Source: Lachnospiraceae bacterium (GTDB lineage: Bacteria > Bacillota > Clostridia > Lachnospirales > Lachnospiraceae). From it: a DNA stretch of 11,252 bases. Where the stretch lies: NCBI GenBank assembly GCA_016282215.1, contig JAEEKC010000313.1:1-11252 (forward strand). The letters are read 5' to 3'. A program made the translations under genes and the position numbers. The notes beneath the pieces were generated by a model. That model was not told where the DNA came from, did no database searches, and saw only the letters and a list, made by a program, of their open reading frames with translations. Below are positions 1 to 6,635 of this stretch, one piece after another; position 1 is the stretch's first letter; the number at the start of each line of letters is the position of its first letter.

Positions 1-142
1 ATGAAGTGCGATAGCACGGAATGCGATCGGTTTAGGATTGTGAGAGTTGCGAAGCAACGTAACAATCCGTTGTATTGAAGATGTTTGAAAAGATACATTT
101 GATAAAGGTGTTCGGTTTTGAGGGTGTGAGAAACACCGATCC
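1..142. other. Hairpin-rich spacer upstream of the tRNA cluster, no gene
   Basis: No gene is seen. The stretch is packed with short inverted repeats. GTGC/GCAC lies near 7-18. A larger stem pairs GGATTGT (about 35-41) with ACAATCC (about 62-68) and encloses GTTGC-GAA-GCAAC. GGTGT pairs with ACACC just before the first tRNA (about 123-137). The same kind of hairpins fills the later tRNA spacers, so this is probably the continuation of a longer tRNA or rRNA-tRNA transcript that starts left of the window. I found no convincing promoter here. A 25-codon open frame from base 1 has no ribosome binding site inside the window and is taken as chance. Confidence 0.6.
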
Positions 143-216
143 GGCCCAGTGGCTCAGTTGGTTAGAGCGCCGCCCTGTCACGGCGGAGGTCACGGGTTCG
201 AGTCCCGTCTGGGTCG
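143..216 (+). tRNA. tRNA-Asp (GTC)
   Basis: A complete cloverleaf of 74 nt. The acceptor arm GGCCCAG pairs with CTGGGTC (one G-U). The D arm GCTC/GAGC, an anticodon stem CCGCC/GGCGG around loop CTGTCAC (anticodon GTC) and a T arm ACGGG/CCCGT around TTCGAGT are all present. The discriminator base is G, as expected for Asp. The 3' CCA is not encoded, so the tRNA nucleotidyltransferase must add it. It is the first tRNA of a five-gene plus-strand cluster. Confidence 0.97.
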
Positions 217-396
217 TTGGAGTAAGAAGTGGAAGTTGCTTATGTATTTGAAAGATACGTAAGTGCGTATGCCAGACCTTCGGTCTGTCATCCCGCGACT
301 TCGTCGCTTATGTCTGAGTGTGTCAGCAACACCGGATGTAAGCAAGCTTCCACCGGCGCTGTTAACACACTCAGCCGCACTTACTCTGTTACACGA
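217..396 (+). repeat. Nested and overlapping inverted repeats in the Asp-Val tRNA spacer
   Basis: This 180-nt spacer carries no credible gene but has several layers of dyad symmetry. Two small hairpins are CAGACC-TTC-GGTCTG (273-287) and GCGAC-TTC-GTCGC (295-307). Three long-range pairings are GTGGAAGTTGCTTA (229-242) with 339-353 (one bulged base), GTAAGTGCG (259-267) with CGCACTTAC (376-384), and CTGAGTGTGT (314-323) with ACACACTCAG (365-374). The long pairings cross each other, so not all can form at once. A 90-codon open frame runs through here into the tRNA-Val gene and is rejected as coding. Confidence 0.7.
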
Positions 397-469
397 GGGA
401 TCTTAGCTCAGCTGGGAGAGCATCTGCCTTACAAGCAGAGGGTCATAGGTTCGAGCCCTATAGGTCCCA
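397..469 (+). tRNA. tRNA-Val (TAC)
   Basis: A 73-nt cloverleaf. The acceptor GGGATCT pairs with AGGTCCC (one U-G). The anticodon stem TCTGC/GCAGA surrounds loop CTTACAA, giving anticodon TAC. The T arm ATAGG/CCTAT has loop TTCGAGC. The discriminator is A, and CCA is not encoded. The following spacer holds a 7-bp hairpin CAGACAG/CTGTCTG at 476-500. Confidence 0.97.
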
Positions 470-475
470 TTATAA

Positions 476-500
476 CAGACAGGCTTAAATGTTCTGTCTG
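476..500 (+). repeat. Hairpin in the Val-Tyr tRNA spacer
   Basis: CAGACAG (476-482) pairs perfectly with CTGTCTG (494-500) across an 11-nt loop. No T-run follows, so it is not an intrinsic terminator. It probably separates the two tRNAs in the precursor transcript and guides processing (inference). Confidence 0.6.
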
Positions 501-506
501 ATATAT

Positions 507-588
507 GGGTGGATTCCCGAGTGGCCAAAGGGGACAGACTGTAAATCTGCTGGCAATGCCTTCGAAGGTTCGAATCCTTCTCCGCCCA
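507..588 (+). tRNA. tRNA-Tyr (GTA)
   Basis: An 82-nt class II tRNA with a long variable arm, as bacterial tRNA-Tyr has. The acceptor GGGTGGA pairs with TCCGCCC. The anticodon loop ACTGTAAAT holds GTA, the variable arm sits at about 550-565, and the T arm GAAGG/CCTTC has loop TTCGAAT. The discriminator is A, and CCA is not encoded. Confidence 0.97.
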
Positions 589-591
589 TGA

Positions 592-620
592 GATTCAGGA
601 TCGATATTCGGTCCTGAATC
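592..620 (+). repeat. Hairpin in the Tyr-fMet tRNA spacer
   Basis: GATTCAGGA (592-600) and TCCTGAATC (612-620) form a perfect 9-bp stem with an 11-nt loop. No T-tract follows. It fills nearly the whole spacer between the two tRNAs, matching the pattern of the other spacers. Confidence 0.6.
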
Positions 621-629
621 ATTTAATGA

Positions 630-703
630 CGCGGGGTGGAGCAGTCTGGAAGCTCGCCGGGCTCATAACCCGGAGGTCGCAAGTTCAAATCTTGCCCCCG
701 CTA
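630..703 (+). tRNA. Initiator tRNA-fMet (CAT)
   Basis: A 74-nt tRNA with anticodon CAT in the loop CTCATAA. Two features mark it as the initiator rather than the elongator. The acceptor starts CGCGGGG opposite CCCCGCT, so the first base pair is a mismatch (C1 against U72). The anticodon stem CCGGG/CCCGG ends in the three G-C pairs needed for P-site binding. In many bacterial initiators base 72 is A, so the C-U mismatch is a small variation. The discriminator is A, and CCA is not encoded. Confidence 0.95.
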
Positions 704-709
704 CTATGC

Positions 710-755
710 AGTCAGCCCATCCGCCAAATGCTTCGCATTCGTCTACACGCTGACT
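710..755 (+). repeat. Two-level hairpin in the fMet-Phe tRNA spacer
   Basis: AGTCAGC (710-716) pairs with GCTGACT (749-755) and encloses a second small hairpin AATGC-TTC-GCATT (727-739). A T-run lies 10 nt further on (about 766-773), directly before tRNA-Phe. It is too far from the stem for a canonical terminator. Confidence 0.6.
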
Positions 756-774
756 TGCGCTTACCTATTTTTTC

Positions 775-847
<73 letters not shown>

Positions 848-849
848 CT

Positions 850-874
850 GCGCTTCGTAAGAGGCGCTTTTTTT
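850..874 (+). terminator. Intrinsic terminator of the tRNA cluster
   Basis: GCGCTTC (850-856) pairs with GAGGCGC (861-867) around a GTAA loop, followed at once by seven T residues (868-874). This is a textbook Rho-independent terminator and closes the Asp-Val-Tyr-fMet-Phe transcript. Confidence 0.92.
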
Positions 875-918
875 ATTTGTTTTTCACAAATCTTTTATGC
901 GAAACTTATGAAAAGGTC

Positions 919-947
919 TTGAAAAATCGCCCTGTACAGCATATTAT
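919..947 (+). promoter_or_regulatory. Sigma-A-type promoter of the lipoprotein gene
   Basis: The -35 element TTGAAA (919-924) and -10 element TATTAT (942-947) are spaced by 17 nt. Each differs from consensus at one or two positions. Transcription would start near 954 and give a leader of about 58 nt before the ATG at 1012. The position, just behind the tRNA terminator, fits a new transcription unit. Confidence 0.75.
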
Positions 948-1011
948 GTAAATGTATGGCATTTGCGCTAGATGTACATACAATTTGCATTGATCGGGAG
1001 GAGAGGATGTT

Positions 1012-1458
1012 ATGAAAAAGAGAATTGTTTCGTTATTGATGGTACTGACACTTTGCGCACTCTTTATGTGCGGGTGTTCTTTGAAGGAAGCGGTAACCAG
1101 CCGTAAAGTTGTTCCCAGTGAAGACGGAAAGAGACTGGAAGTAACCCTGAAGGCAGAGACGGAGAAAGGTCTGGAGTGGAAATACATTGCGCTTTCAGGC
1201 AATCTGACAGAGTCTCAGTCCAATGTTCAGAATGATATGTTCAGTGATACCTACATCGAGGAATATACATTGAGCATGAATGATACGCTTTCGGATACGC
1301 TGGTATTGTTCCTGATCCAGAATGGTGATGTTGAGAATGCAAAAGCATATCTCTATGACATCAGTTTTGATGGTGATAAGATCAAGATCGGTGATCCGAC
1401 AGAAAAGACCGTTGGCTATGACAAGGATCTGATGGCTGTTATTGACAGGGCGAAATAA
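1012..1458 (+). CDS. Small secreted lipoprotein of unknown function
   Basis: A 148-aa protein. Residues 1-22 form a lipoprotein signal peptide: KKR at the N-terminus, a hydrophobic core, then MCGC with the lipidated Cys at 22. Met at the -3 position is unusual for a lipobox, but the overall shape is clear. The mature part (about 126 residues) is acidic, has no further membrane segment and no further cysteine, and looks like an extracellular beta-rich domain tethered to the outer face of the membrane. I recognise no family. The start is fixed by GGGAGGAG at 996-1003, 8 nt before the ATG. The gene sits behind its own promoter (919-947), and the HD-domain gene starts 8 nt after its stop, so the two are probably co-transcribed. 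Confidence 0.85.
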   Translation: MKKRIVSLLMVLTLCALFMCGCSLKEAVTSRKVVPSEDGKRLEVTLKAETEKGLEWKYIALSGNLTESQSNVQNDMFSDTYIEEYTLSMNDTLSDTLVLFLIQNGDVENAKAYLYDISFDGDKIKIGDPTEKTVGYDKDLMAVIDRAK

Positions 1459-1466
1459 GCAGTAAC

Positions 1467-1970
1467 ATGAGCAGATCAGGAAGTCGCAAAAAAGAGTCAA
1501 ATGTTCGCGCAGCAAAACTGTTAAAAAAACACGGTGAGGATATTTTGCGGTCAGACGGATTTCGCAGTTCTGCAAACCATATGCAGCATGGCGATGTTTC
1601 GGTTATGAAACACAGTATTCGGGTTGCGAAAACCGCGATCGGTCTGAGCCATAAGCTGGGGATTAAAGTATCGGAACGCGATCTCGTCCGGGGAGCACTT
1701 TTACATGATTATTTCGGCTATGACTGGCACGGAAAAAAAGTCGGGCTCTATGAGATCATCCATTTTTACAAGATGCACGGATTTACCCATCCCGGGACAG
1801 CATTGAAAAATGCGGAACGTGATTTTGACTTAAACAACAGACAGAGAGATATCATCAAAAAACATATGTGGCCGCTGACAATCAAGCCACCTGCCTGCAG
1901 GGAGGCCTGGCTCGTGACGATGGCTGACAAGTATTGTTCTTTGATGGAAACGCTCAGGATACATCATTAA
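1467..1970 (+). CDS. HD-domain metal-dependent phosphohydrolase
   Basis: A 167-aa protein with an HD domain covering about residues 45-160. The metal ligands are visible in the usual order: H49 (in KHSIRVA), H80-D81 (in LLHDYFGYDW) and D154 (in VTMADKYC). H108 (in THPG) and H133 (in KKHMWP) lie between them and may complete a second metal site. HD proteins hydrolyse phosphoesters, often nucleotides. The substrate cannot be told here, and there is no GD or synthetase domain pointing to (p)ppGpp. The protein is soluble, with no signal peptide. The ATG lies 8 nt after the lipoprotein stop and has only a weak ribosome binding site, which suggests translational coupling. The basic N-terminus (about residues 1-25) precedes the fold, so a later start is possible but less likely. 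Confidence 0.85.
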   Translation: MSRSGSRKKESNVRAAKLLKKHGEDILRSDGFRSSANHMQHGDVSVMKHSIRVAKTAIGLSHKLGIKVSERDLVRGALLHDYFGYDWHGKKVGLYEIIHFYKMHGFTHPGTALKNAERDFDLNNRQRDIIKKHMWPLTIKPPACREAWLVTMADKYCSLMETLRIHH

Positions 1971-1983
1971 AAAGTTTTTTAGC

Positions 1984-2009
1984 AGGCCCTCCCCATGCGG
2001 GGAGGGCCT
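1984..2009. terminator. Perfect GC-rich hairpin behind the HD gene, possible terminator
   Basis: AGGCCCTCCCC (1984-1994) and GGGGAGGGCCT (1999-2009) make an 11-bp perfect stem with the tetraloop ATGC, 13 nt after the HD stop. Such a stem normally ends a transcript, but no T-run follows it on the plus strand. The T-run lies upstream (1975-1980) instead. It may act as a weak or processing-type terminator or protect the mRNA 3' end. Confidence 0.5.
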
Positions 2010-2141
2010 ACTCGATTGAAAGATATTAGAAAAACAGACAGATATGGCACCAGACAGTATTGTCCGGCAGCCTGTTTCGCTGTTCGTGTCGTGTTATCCG
2101 GCGCGTTTTTTTGCTAACCTGCCCTTGAAAGGAGGAGCCAG

Positions 2142-2768
2142 ATGGACCAAAAGAAAACGGGAGGCTTTTTGAAGGAACTTCGTAAGGAGAAAAGCCTTAC
2201 CCAGGAACAGGTAGCAGAAAAACTTGGAGTATCCAGTCGTACGATCTCAAGATGGGAAACAGGGGCTTATATGCCCGATATTTCCATTCTTGTTGATATC
2301 GCTGAGATGTATGACGTGGATGTCCGCGAGATCATCGATGGAGAGAGGAGACAAGAAGACATGAACAGTGAAGTAAAAGAAACAGCAGTAAAGATGGCCG
2401 ATTATTCGACAATGGAAAAGAAGACAATGCTCAAATGGATCAGGTTTATGAGCTTGTCCACCATGATCGTTTCCGTTTGTCTGATCATTCTGAACATTGT
2501 GAGGGCATTTGCCATAGCACGTGACATGCCGTCTATGTATGCAGGTGTGATCATAGGAAATCTGATCGGTGCAAATGCCATCGTATCCTATATTCTGCTT
2601 GCATTTTCCGTGATAGTCATGTTATATGCAAGCGGGAAATTCAGCCGGATCGAGCAGAGCAGGACGGCATCCATGGTGATCAAGGTTATCGTTGTGATAG
2701 CCGTTGTTATGGCCATCGTCGCCGTGGCAGAGATGATCTGGTCGACACATATTATCTATGTCGGATAA
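2142..2768 (+). CDS. Membrane-anchored XRE-family (HTH_3) transcriptional regulator
   Basis: A 208-aa protein. Residues about 8-64 form a classical XRE/Cro-type helix-turn-helix: LKELRKEKSLTQEQVAEKLG, then VSSRTISRWETG as the recognition part, ending in the SILVDIAEMYDVDVREII helix. A charged linker (about 66-98) leads to a membrane part with hydrophobic segments at about 102-124, 134-163 and 177-199. It is therefore a DNA-binding domain held at the membrane, a layout common in Clostridia whose signal is usually unknown. It may sense a membrane-related cue and bind promoters nearby. The start is fixed by AGGAGGA at 2130-2136. The decarboxylase gene begins 18 nt after its stop, so the regulator may belong to the same operon and control it (inference). 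Confidence 0.9.
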   Translation: MDQKKTGGFLKELRKEKSLTQEQVAEKLGVSSRTISRWETGAYMPDISILVDIAEMYDVDVREIIDGERRQEDMNSEVKETAVKMADYSTMEKKTMLKWIRFMSLSTMIVSVCLIILNIVRAFAIARDMPSMYAGVIIGNLIGANAIVSYILLAFSVIVMLYASGKFSRIEQSRTASMVIKVIVVIAVVMAIVAVAEMIWSTHIIYVG

Positions 2769-2786
2769 TGAAGAAACAATTAAATT

Positions 2787-4487
2787 ATGAACGATCAGAA
2801 TAACAAAGAAAAAATGAATCTATGTAAGTGTCTGAATGACCTGGCAGCCTCTGACAGGTATCCTTTTCATATGCCCGGACATAAACGGCAATCGCTGAAT
2901 AAAACAGATGCCGATTCCGAAAACCGTAAGAGAGACGGTCAGATAGAAATGTCGGCGGAAAAACTGTTACAGGCGGCATCGCGGTTTGATATTACGGAGA
3001 TAGAAGGTTTTGATGACCTGCATCATCCTATGGGCGTGATCAGAGAGGAGCAGCAGAGGGCTGCAAGGTTGTTTGGCGCAAAAGAAAGCTATTATCTGGT
3101 AAACGGCAGTACGGCAGGAATCCTTGCGGCAATCTGTTCGCAGACGAAGCATGAAGAGGGCATTATTCTTGCAAGGAATAGCCACAGATCAGCATATCAT
3201 GCCGTATATTTAAATGGCCTGAAAGTATGTTATTTATATCCCCGGCAGATCAGTCTGCAGGAACTGTTTCATATAAGTACCGCAGATCAGGATAAAATCG
3301 GCATGCCCGTGAAAGATACGATTCCGGGGCCCATAGATCCGCAGGATGTGGGCAGGGCAATGGAGGAAAGCGGATATAAGGTTGTCTGTATAACCTCCCC
3401 TTCTTATGAAGGGATCGTATCTGATATCAGCGCCATCGCAGAGCAGGTTCACAGCCGCGGCGGCATTTTGATCGTGGATGAAGCCCATGGCGCGCATCTG
3501 TCCGCGTTCCAAACCATATGCGAACGATATAAAACAGAAAACCGTGGTGATGAAGCCGGCATACAGGAAAATACAATTGATGAGATCGTGAGCAGTTTTC
3601 CGAAGAGCGCGGTCCGAAGCGGCGCGGATATTGTGATCGAAAGCCTGCATAAGACGCTGCCGTCCCTGACACAGACGGCGATTTTGCATGTGTGTTCTGA
3701 CAGGGTGGATTTGCAGCAACTGAAATACAGTTTGGATATTTTCCAGACCTCCAGCCCGTCCTATCTTCTGATGGCATCCATATCGGAATGTGTAACGGTG
3801 ATGGAAGAAAAGGGAACGGAGCTTCTCATCCGATATAATGAGCTGCTCTCGGAATTCTACCGGGGGTTGGCTGAACTGATGTACCTTCATCTGATTACGC
3901 CGCATCAGATCAAAAGGGCGATCGCAAAGCAGGAAGGGAAAGATGCAGATGAGATTTCGATGCAATATATGGATCCTTCCAAACTGGTCATCTATGTGCC
4001 GCAGGGATGCGTGAAGGAAGGAAAACCTTACCGCGGACCGCAACTGGCCGCGGAGCTTCTCGAAACCTATCAGCTGGATATGGAGATGACAGCGCCGGGT
4101 TATGTGCTTGCAATGACCTCCGTTATGGACAGCCCGGAAGGGGTTCAGAGACTTTTGAAAGCGCTTTTTGAGATCGATGGAAAACTGCTCATGGAAAAAA
4201 GCACGGATCAAAAAATAGCGGACAGGCAAACAGATCATGTCACTGCAGCTATGTCTGTAACGACGATCCGCCGGGCCATGGACAGTGACTTAGAGATGAT
4301 CCCCTTGCAGGAGTCTGTCGGCAGGACTGCAGCAGAATTCGTCTATCGCTATCCGCCGGGTATACCAGTTGTTGCACCAGGTGAGGTCATCACAAAGGAA
4401 GCGGTGGAAGAGATTGTTTCAGATGAAAACGCCGGCTTTACCCTGCACAGACAAGGCGTGGGAATTCTTGTTGTCAGACGAGGATAG
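2787..4487 (+). CDS. Orn/Lys/Arg decarboxylase family protein (PLP-dependent)
   Basis: A 566-aa PLP enzyme of the Orn/Lys/Arg decarboxylase major-domain family (fold type I), cytoplasmic. Such enzymes make cadaverine, putrescine or agmatine and serve polyamine synthesis or acid resistance. Visible signatures are RYPFHMPGHKR (24-34), the phosphate-binding NGSTAG (106-111), HRSAYHA (133-139), SPSYEG (204-209), VDEAHGAH with D231 for the pyridine nitrogen, and SLHKTLPSLTQTA with K289 as the Schiff-base lysine. The C-terminal domain (about 500-566) has VGRTAAEFVYRYPPG. Residues about 240-272 look like an insertion compared with the usual AHGAH-to-AVRxGAD spacing. A second charged stretch (37-60) also lengthens the protein against the roughly 480-490 aa of Bacillus homologues. 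The substrate cannot be assigned from sequence. No good SD precedes the ATG, so coupling to the XRE gene 18 nt upstream is likely. Confidence 0.9.
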   Translation: MNDQNNKEKMNLCKCLNDLAASDRYPFHMPGHKRQSLNKTDADSENRKRDGQIEMSAEKLLQAASRFDITEIEGFDDLHHPMGVIREEQQRAARLFGAKESYYLVNGSTAGILAAICSQTKHEEGIILARNSHRSAYHAVYLNGLKVCYLYPRQISLQELFHISTADQDKIGMPVKDTIPGPIDPQDVGRAMEESGYKVVCITSPSYEGIVSDISAIAEQVHSRGGILIVDEAHGAHLSAFQTICERYKTENRGDEAGIQENTIDEIVSSFPKSAVRSGADIVIESLHKTLPSLTQTAILHVCSDRVDLQQLKYSLDIFQTSSPSYLLMASISECVTVMEEKGTELLIRYNELLSEFYRGLAELMYLHLITPHQIKRAIAKQEGKDADEISMQYMDPSKLVIYVPQGCVKEGKPYRGPQLAAELLETYQLDMEMTAPGYVLAMTSVMDSPEGVQRLLKALFEIDGKLLMEKSTDQKIADRQTDHVTAAMSVTTIRRAMDSDLEMIPLQESVGRTAAEFVYRYPPGIPVVAPGEVITKEAVEEIVSDENAGFTLHRQGVGILVVRRG

Positions 4488-4672
4488 GCTATTCTCATTT
4501 TTACGGAAGTATGCTATCTTAATGTAGGGATGTTGAAATCATTCGGTAGTTTGGAAATCTGGTAAGAAAACCAATATCGAAGACAGACAAAACCGGAGAT
4601 GAATTCAAAAACGGTATGAATAGGAACCGACAGACCGGATCAGACAGATGAAAATGATTTAAGGAGACTGCA
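4488..4672. other. Intergenic stretch between decarboxylase and small protein gene
   Basis: 185 nt without a supported gene. I see no intrinsic terminator after the decarboxylase and no strong promoter. The best candidate is a -10-like TGCTATCTT near 4511-4519 without a good -35. Short open stretches are present on both strands but lack start signals. The only clear signal is the ribosome binding site at 4661-4666 that serves the next gene. Confidence 0.5.
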
Positions 4673-4891
4673 ATGCATAAAGAAAAACTGAAGGTAGACG
4701 GCGCTATGGGATATGCCGATCCGGACGATATTGTCCGCATGATCGAAGGCAAGATGGAAAAAGGCGTCAGCCGCTTATCGCTACAGTTCACGGATGAACT
4801 CGAATACGGACAGACCAAAGAAAAATACCATCACGGAAGATGTGATGTGGGCAGCCCCTGGGCAAAGGGAACGGTGGGTAACTGCGACTGA
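4673..4891 (+). CDS. Small protein of unknown function (72 aa)
   Basis: A 72-aa soluble, charged protein preceded by AAGGAG at 4661-4666, 6 nt before the ATG. I do not recognise a named family. The body (about 1-45) is helix-like with DPDDIVRMIEGKMEKGVSRL. The C-terminal part has YHHGRCDVGSPWAKG and a final Cys, a motif-like His/Cys-rich segment that could bind a metal or form a conserved tail (inference). There is no signal peptide or membrane segment. The good SD and the non-random composition speak for a real gene. The ABC ATPase starts 37 nt after its stop on the same strand, so it may be read with the transporter. An overlapping frame that would extend the ATPase backwards into this gene from 4794 is rejected. 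Confidence 0.65.
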   Translation: MHKEKLKVDGAMGYADPDDIVRMIEGKMEKGVSRLSLQFTDELEYGQTKEKYHHGRCDVGSPWAKGTVGNCD

Positions 4892-4928
4892 TCCGCCGGA
4901 TCTGCAAACGCATCGAAAGGGGCAGGCA

Positions 4929-5783
4929 ATGGTTCAAGTTGAAAACATACAGAAAGCCTTTCCGGGAAAAGAGGTGCTGAAGGGCGTTTCCTTTCAGGTG
5001 GATGAAGGAAGCATTTACGGCCTGATCGGAAAAAACGGAGCCGGCAAGACAACGCTGATGAAGATCATGACAGATCTGCTGAGCGCTGATTCCGGTCATG
5101 TTTATTATGGCGAAAAAGTCGGTGATAAGGTTGGCTATCTGCCGGACCTGCCGTCCTTTTATGAATACCTGACAACAGACGAATATCTCGATTTTCTCTT
5201 GTTTGAAAAAAATCCCATCCGTCGGCAGAAACTGCTGGACTTTGTGGGCCTTGCGCCAAACCTTCGCATCAAGACACTGTCCCGCGGCATGCGCCAGCGC
5301 CTGGGCCTGGCAGCGGTATTGGTAGGGGATCCGCGGGTGATCCTTTTGGATGAGCCTACAAGTGCCCTCGATCCTGCCGGCAGAAACGATGTCAAAGATC
5401 TTCTGATGAAACTGAAAAGTGAAGGCCGGACCATTATCCTGTCCACCCACATTTTAGCAGATATGGATAGCATCTGCGATAAGGCGGGTTTTCTTCATAA
5501 CGGCGTGATCGCAAAAGAAGTTGATGTAAAACAGCTCCAGGAGACGGCAACAGGGCTGATCCTTCATTTTGCCACAGCGCCGAACCTTTTATCCCTTTCC
5601 AAATACGTGCCGCAGATTTATAAAAAAGATGATTTGACGATCAAAGTCGTGATCGATGAGTCGCAAAAACCGGAGAGTCAGAAAAAACTGTTTCAGGGCC
5701 TTGCGGCCCAGACCGCGGAAATCACATCGATCCGTTCTGCCACACCGTCGCTGGATCAGATCTTTCAGGAGGTGTGCGTATGA
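4929..5783 (+). CDS. ABC transporter ATP-binding protein
   Basis: A 284-aa ABC ATPase. Walker A is GKNGAGKT (34-41), the signature is LSRGM (117-121), Walker B is VILLDE (137-142) followed by the D-loop SALD, and the switch His is H174 in LSTHI. The Q-loop position carries YLPDLPSFYEYLT (70-82), with no Gln seen there, as in several ABC-2 type ATPases. The C-terminal 80 residues end in SLDQIFQEV, the usual tail of the CcmA/NatA-like exporters. Together with the next gene it should form a two-gene export system; the substrate is unknown. I choose the ATG at 4929, with AAAGGGG about 8 nt upstream, because the conserved fold begins there. A longer frame from 4794 would overlap the upstream gene by about 100 nt. 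The stop overlaps the permease start. Confidence 0.93.
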   Translation: MVQVENIQKAFPGKEVLKGVSFQVDEGSIYGLIGKNGAGKTTLMKIMTDLLSADSGHVYYGEKVGDKVGYLPDLPSFYEYLTTDEYLDFLLFEKNPIRRQKLLDFVGLAPNLRIKTLSRGMRQRLGLAAVLVGDPRVILLDEPTSALDPAGRNDVKDLLMKLKSEGRTIILSTHILADMDSICDKAGFLHNGVIAKEVDVKQLQETATGLILHFATAPNLLSLSKYVPQIYKKDDLTIKVVIDESQKPESQKKLFQGLAAQTAEITSIRSATPSLDQIFQEVCV

Positions 5784-6568
5784 ATCAGGGCATGATCTGC
5801 TGTATCAGAAAAGATATCAAAGAGTGTATGCGTACCGGCAAGGTCATTTTGTTTGCGGGCATGGTTCTCGGCATCGGTGTGATGATCATGGGATTTACCC
5901 TGGTCTTTTCCGATATTCCGGAGGAACTCTGGGCACAGCTGCCGGGCTTTAACATTGAATCATTAGAAGAACTTGTGTCCACCATGTATCCGAAAATGGT
6001 GCGGGAGAGCGTGGGCATTTTTTCCTACTATATCGGCTTCTTTTTCTCCCTGGTGGTGATCCTGGTCATCCATGCGATGCTGCCGAAAGAAGAAAAAAAC
6101 GCAAAATGGATCCTGCCCATGGAACAGGGATATTCGAAAACCGATTTCCTCATGGGAAAGTGTATAGTATACGGGTCCCTTGCAGGAGGTATGGTGCTGA
6201 TCGGCTATCTGGCCTATTACTTTTTAGCCTGCTGCTGCATGGAACAGAATATGCCTTTTTCCAATGCACTTGTTTGCGGTATCGTTCACGGACTGAATCT
6301 GTTTTTCATCGTGGCATATACAATGATGTTTTCCATGCTTTTGAAAAATCCCGTGGTCAGCGCGGTTTCCATGATCGCAACGATCATACTGGTGCCGGAT
6401 ATGACAGCGTATTTTTCCATCGGAAAAATCCTGCCGACACACCTTCTGCGATTCGTCTATGACAGCAGCAACAGCTACGGAGAACTGTTTGTTCCGATGC
6501 TCCTGAACATCACCTTTCTTGTGATACTGTGGATCCTGATCGCAAGAAAAGAAGGCATGCAGGAATGA
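5780..6568 (+). CDS. ABC-2 type transporter permease
   Basis: A 262-aa membrane protein with six predicted hydrophobic segments: about 22-43, 82-101, 127-150, 162-187, 191-210 and 235-254. The cytoplasmic-side stretch EEKNAKWILPMEQGYSKTDFLMGK (start about 105) between the second and third segments is typical of ABC-2 permeases. The ATG at 5780 overlaps the ATPase stop (ATGA), with a perfect AGGAGG at 5767-5772. A GTG at 5774 in the same frame is less well placed. The tight overlap implies equal expression of both subunits. A cysteine run CCC (151-153) follows the third segment. The exported substrate cannot be told. A weak hairpin but no terminator follows, so read-through into the GMP synthase gene is possible. 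Confidence 0.92.
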   Translation: MNQGMICCIRKDIKECMRTGKVILFAGMVLGIGVMIMGFTLVFSDIPEELWAQLPGFNIESLEELVSTMYPKMVRESVGIFSYYIGFFFSLVVILVIHAMLPKEEKNAKWILPMEQGYSKTDFLMGKCIVYGSLAGGMVLIGYLAYYFLACCCMEQNMPFSNALVCGIVHGLNLFFIVAYTMMFSMLLKNPVVSAVSMIATIILVPDMTAYFSIGKILPTHLLRFVYDSSNSYGELFVPMLLNITFLVILWILIARKEGMQE

Positions 6569-6570
6569 TA

Positions 6571-6604
6571 CAGGCGTTATCGTTCGTTATAAAACGACAG
6601 CCTG
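6571..6604 (+). repeat. Imperfect hairpin between permease and GMP synthase genes
   Basis: CAGGC (6571-6575) pairs with GCCTG (6600-6604), and inside it TCGTT (6580-6584) pairs with AACGA (6593-6597). No T-run follows, so it is not an intrinsic terminator. A TATAAT hexamer at 6613-6618 lies so close to the SD at 6621-6628 that transcription would start inside the SD, and it has no matching -35, so I do not call it a promoter. The hairpin may separate or stabilise the guaA message. Confidence 0.4.
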
Positions 6605-6635
6605 AAAACATATATAATACAAAGGAGGATGCAAC

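Noticed and set aside
229..501. 90-codon plus-strand frame across the Asp-Val spacer
   Set aside because: It runs through the whole tRNA-Val gene and hairpin spacers and has no ribosome binding site.
3234..4238. 334-codon minus-strand frame inside the decarboxylase gene
   Set aside because: It is a shadow of the plus-strand decarboxylase, whose motifs are unambiguous, and its composition (rich in R, H, C, F) is that of an antisense reading.
4794..4928. N-terminal extension of the ABC ATPase
   Set aside because: It would overlap the 72-aa gene in another frame by about 100 nt. The ABC fold begins at the ATG at 4929, which has a purine-rich RBS.
5774..5779. GTG start two codons before the permease ATG
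   Set aside because: It is too close to AGGAGG (5767-5772). The ATG at 5780 has ideal spacing and the usual ATGA overlap with the ATPase stop.
6613..6618. TATAAT as the guaA promoter
   Set aside because: There is no -35 at 15-19 nt, and the start of transcription would fall inside the SD of guaA.
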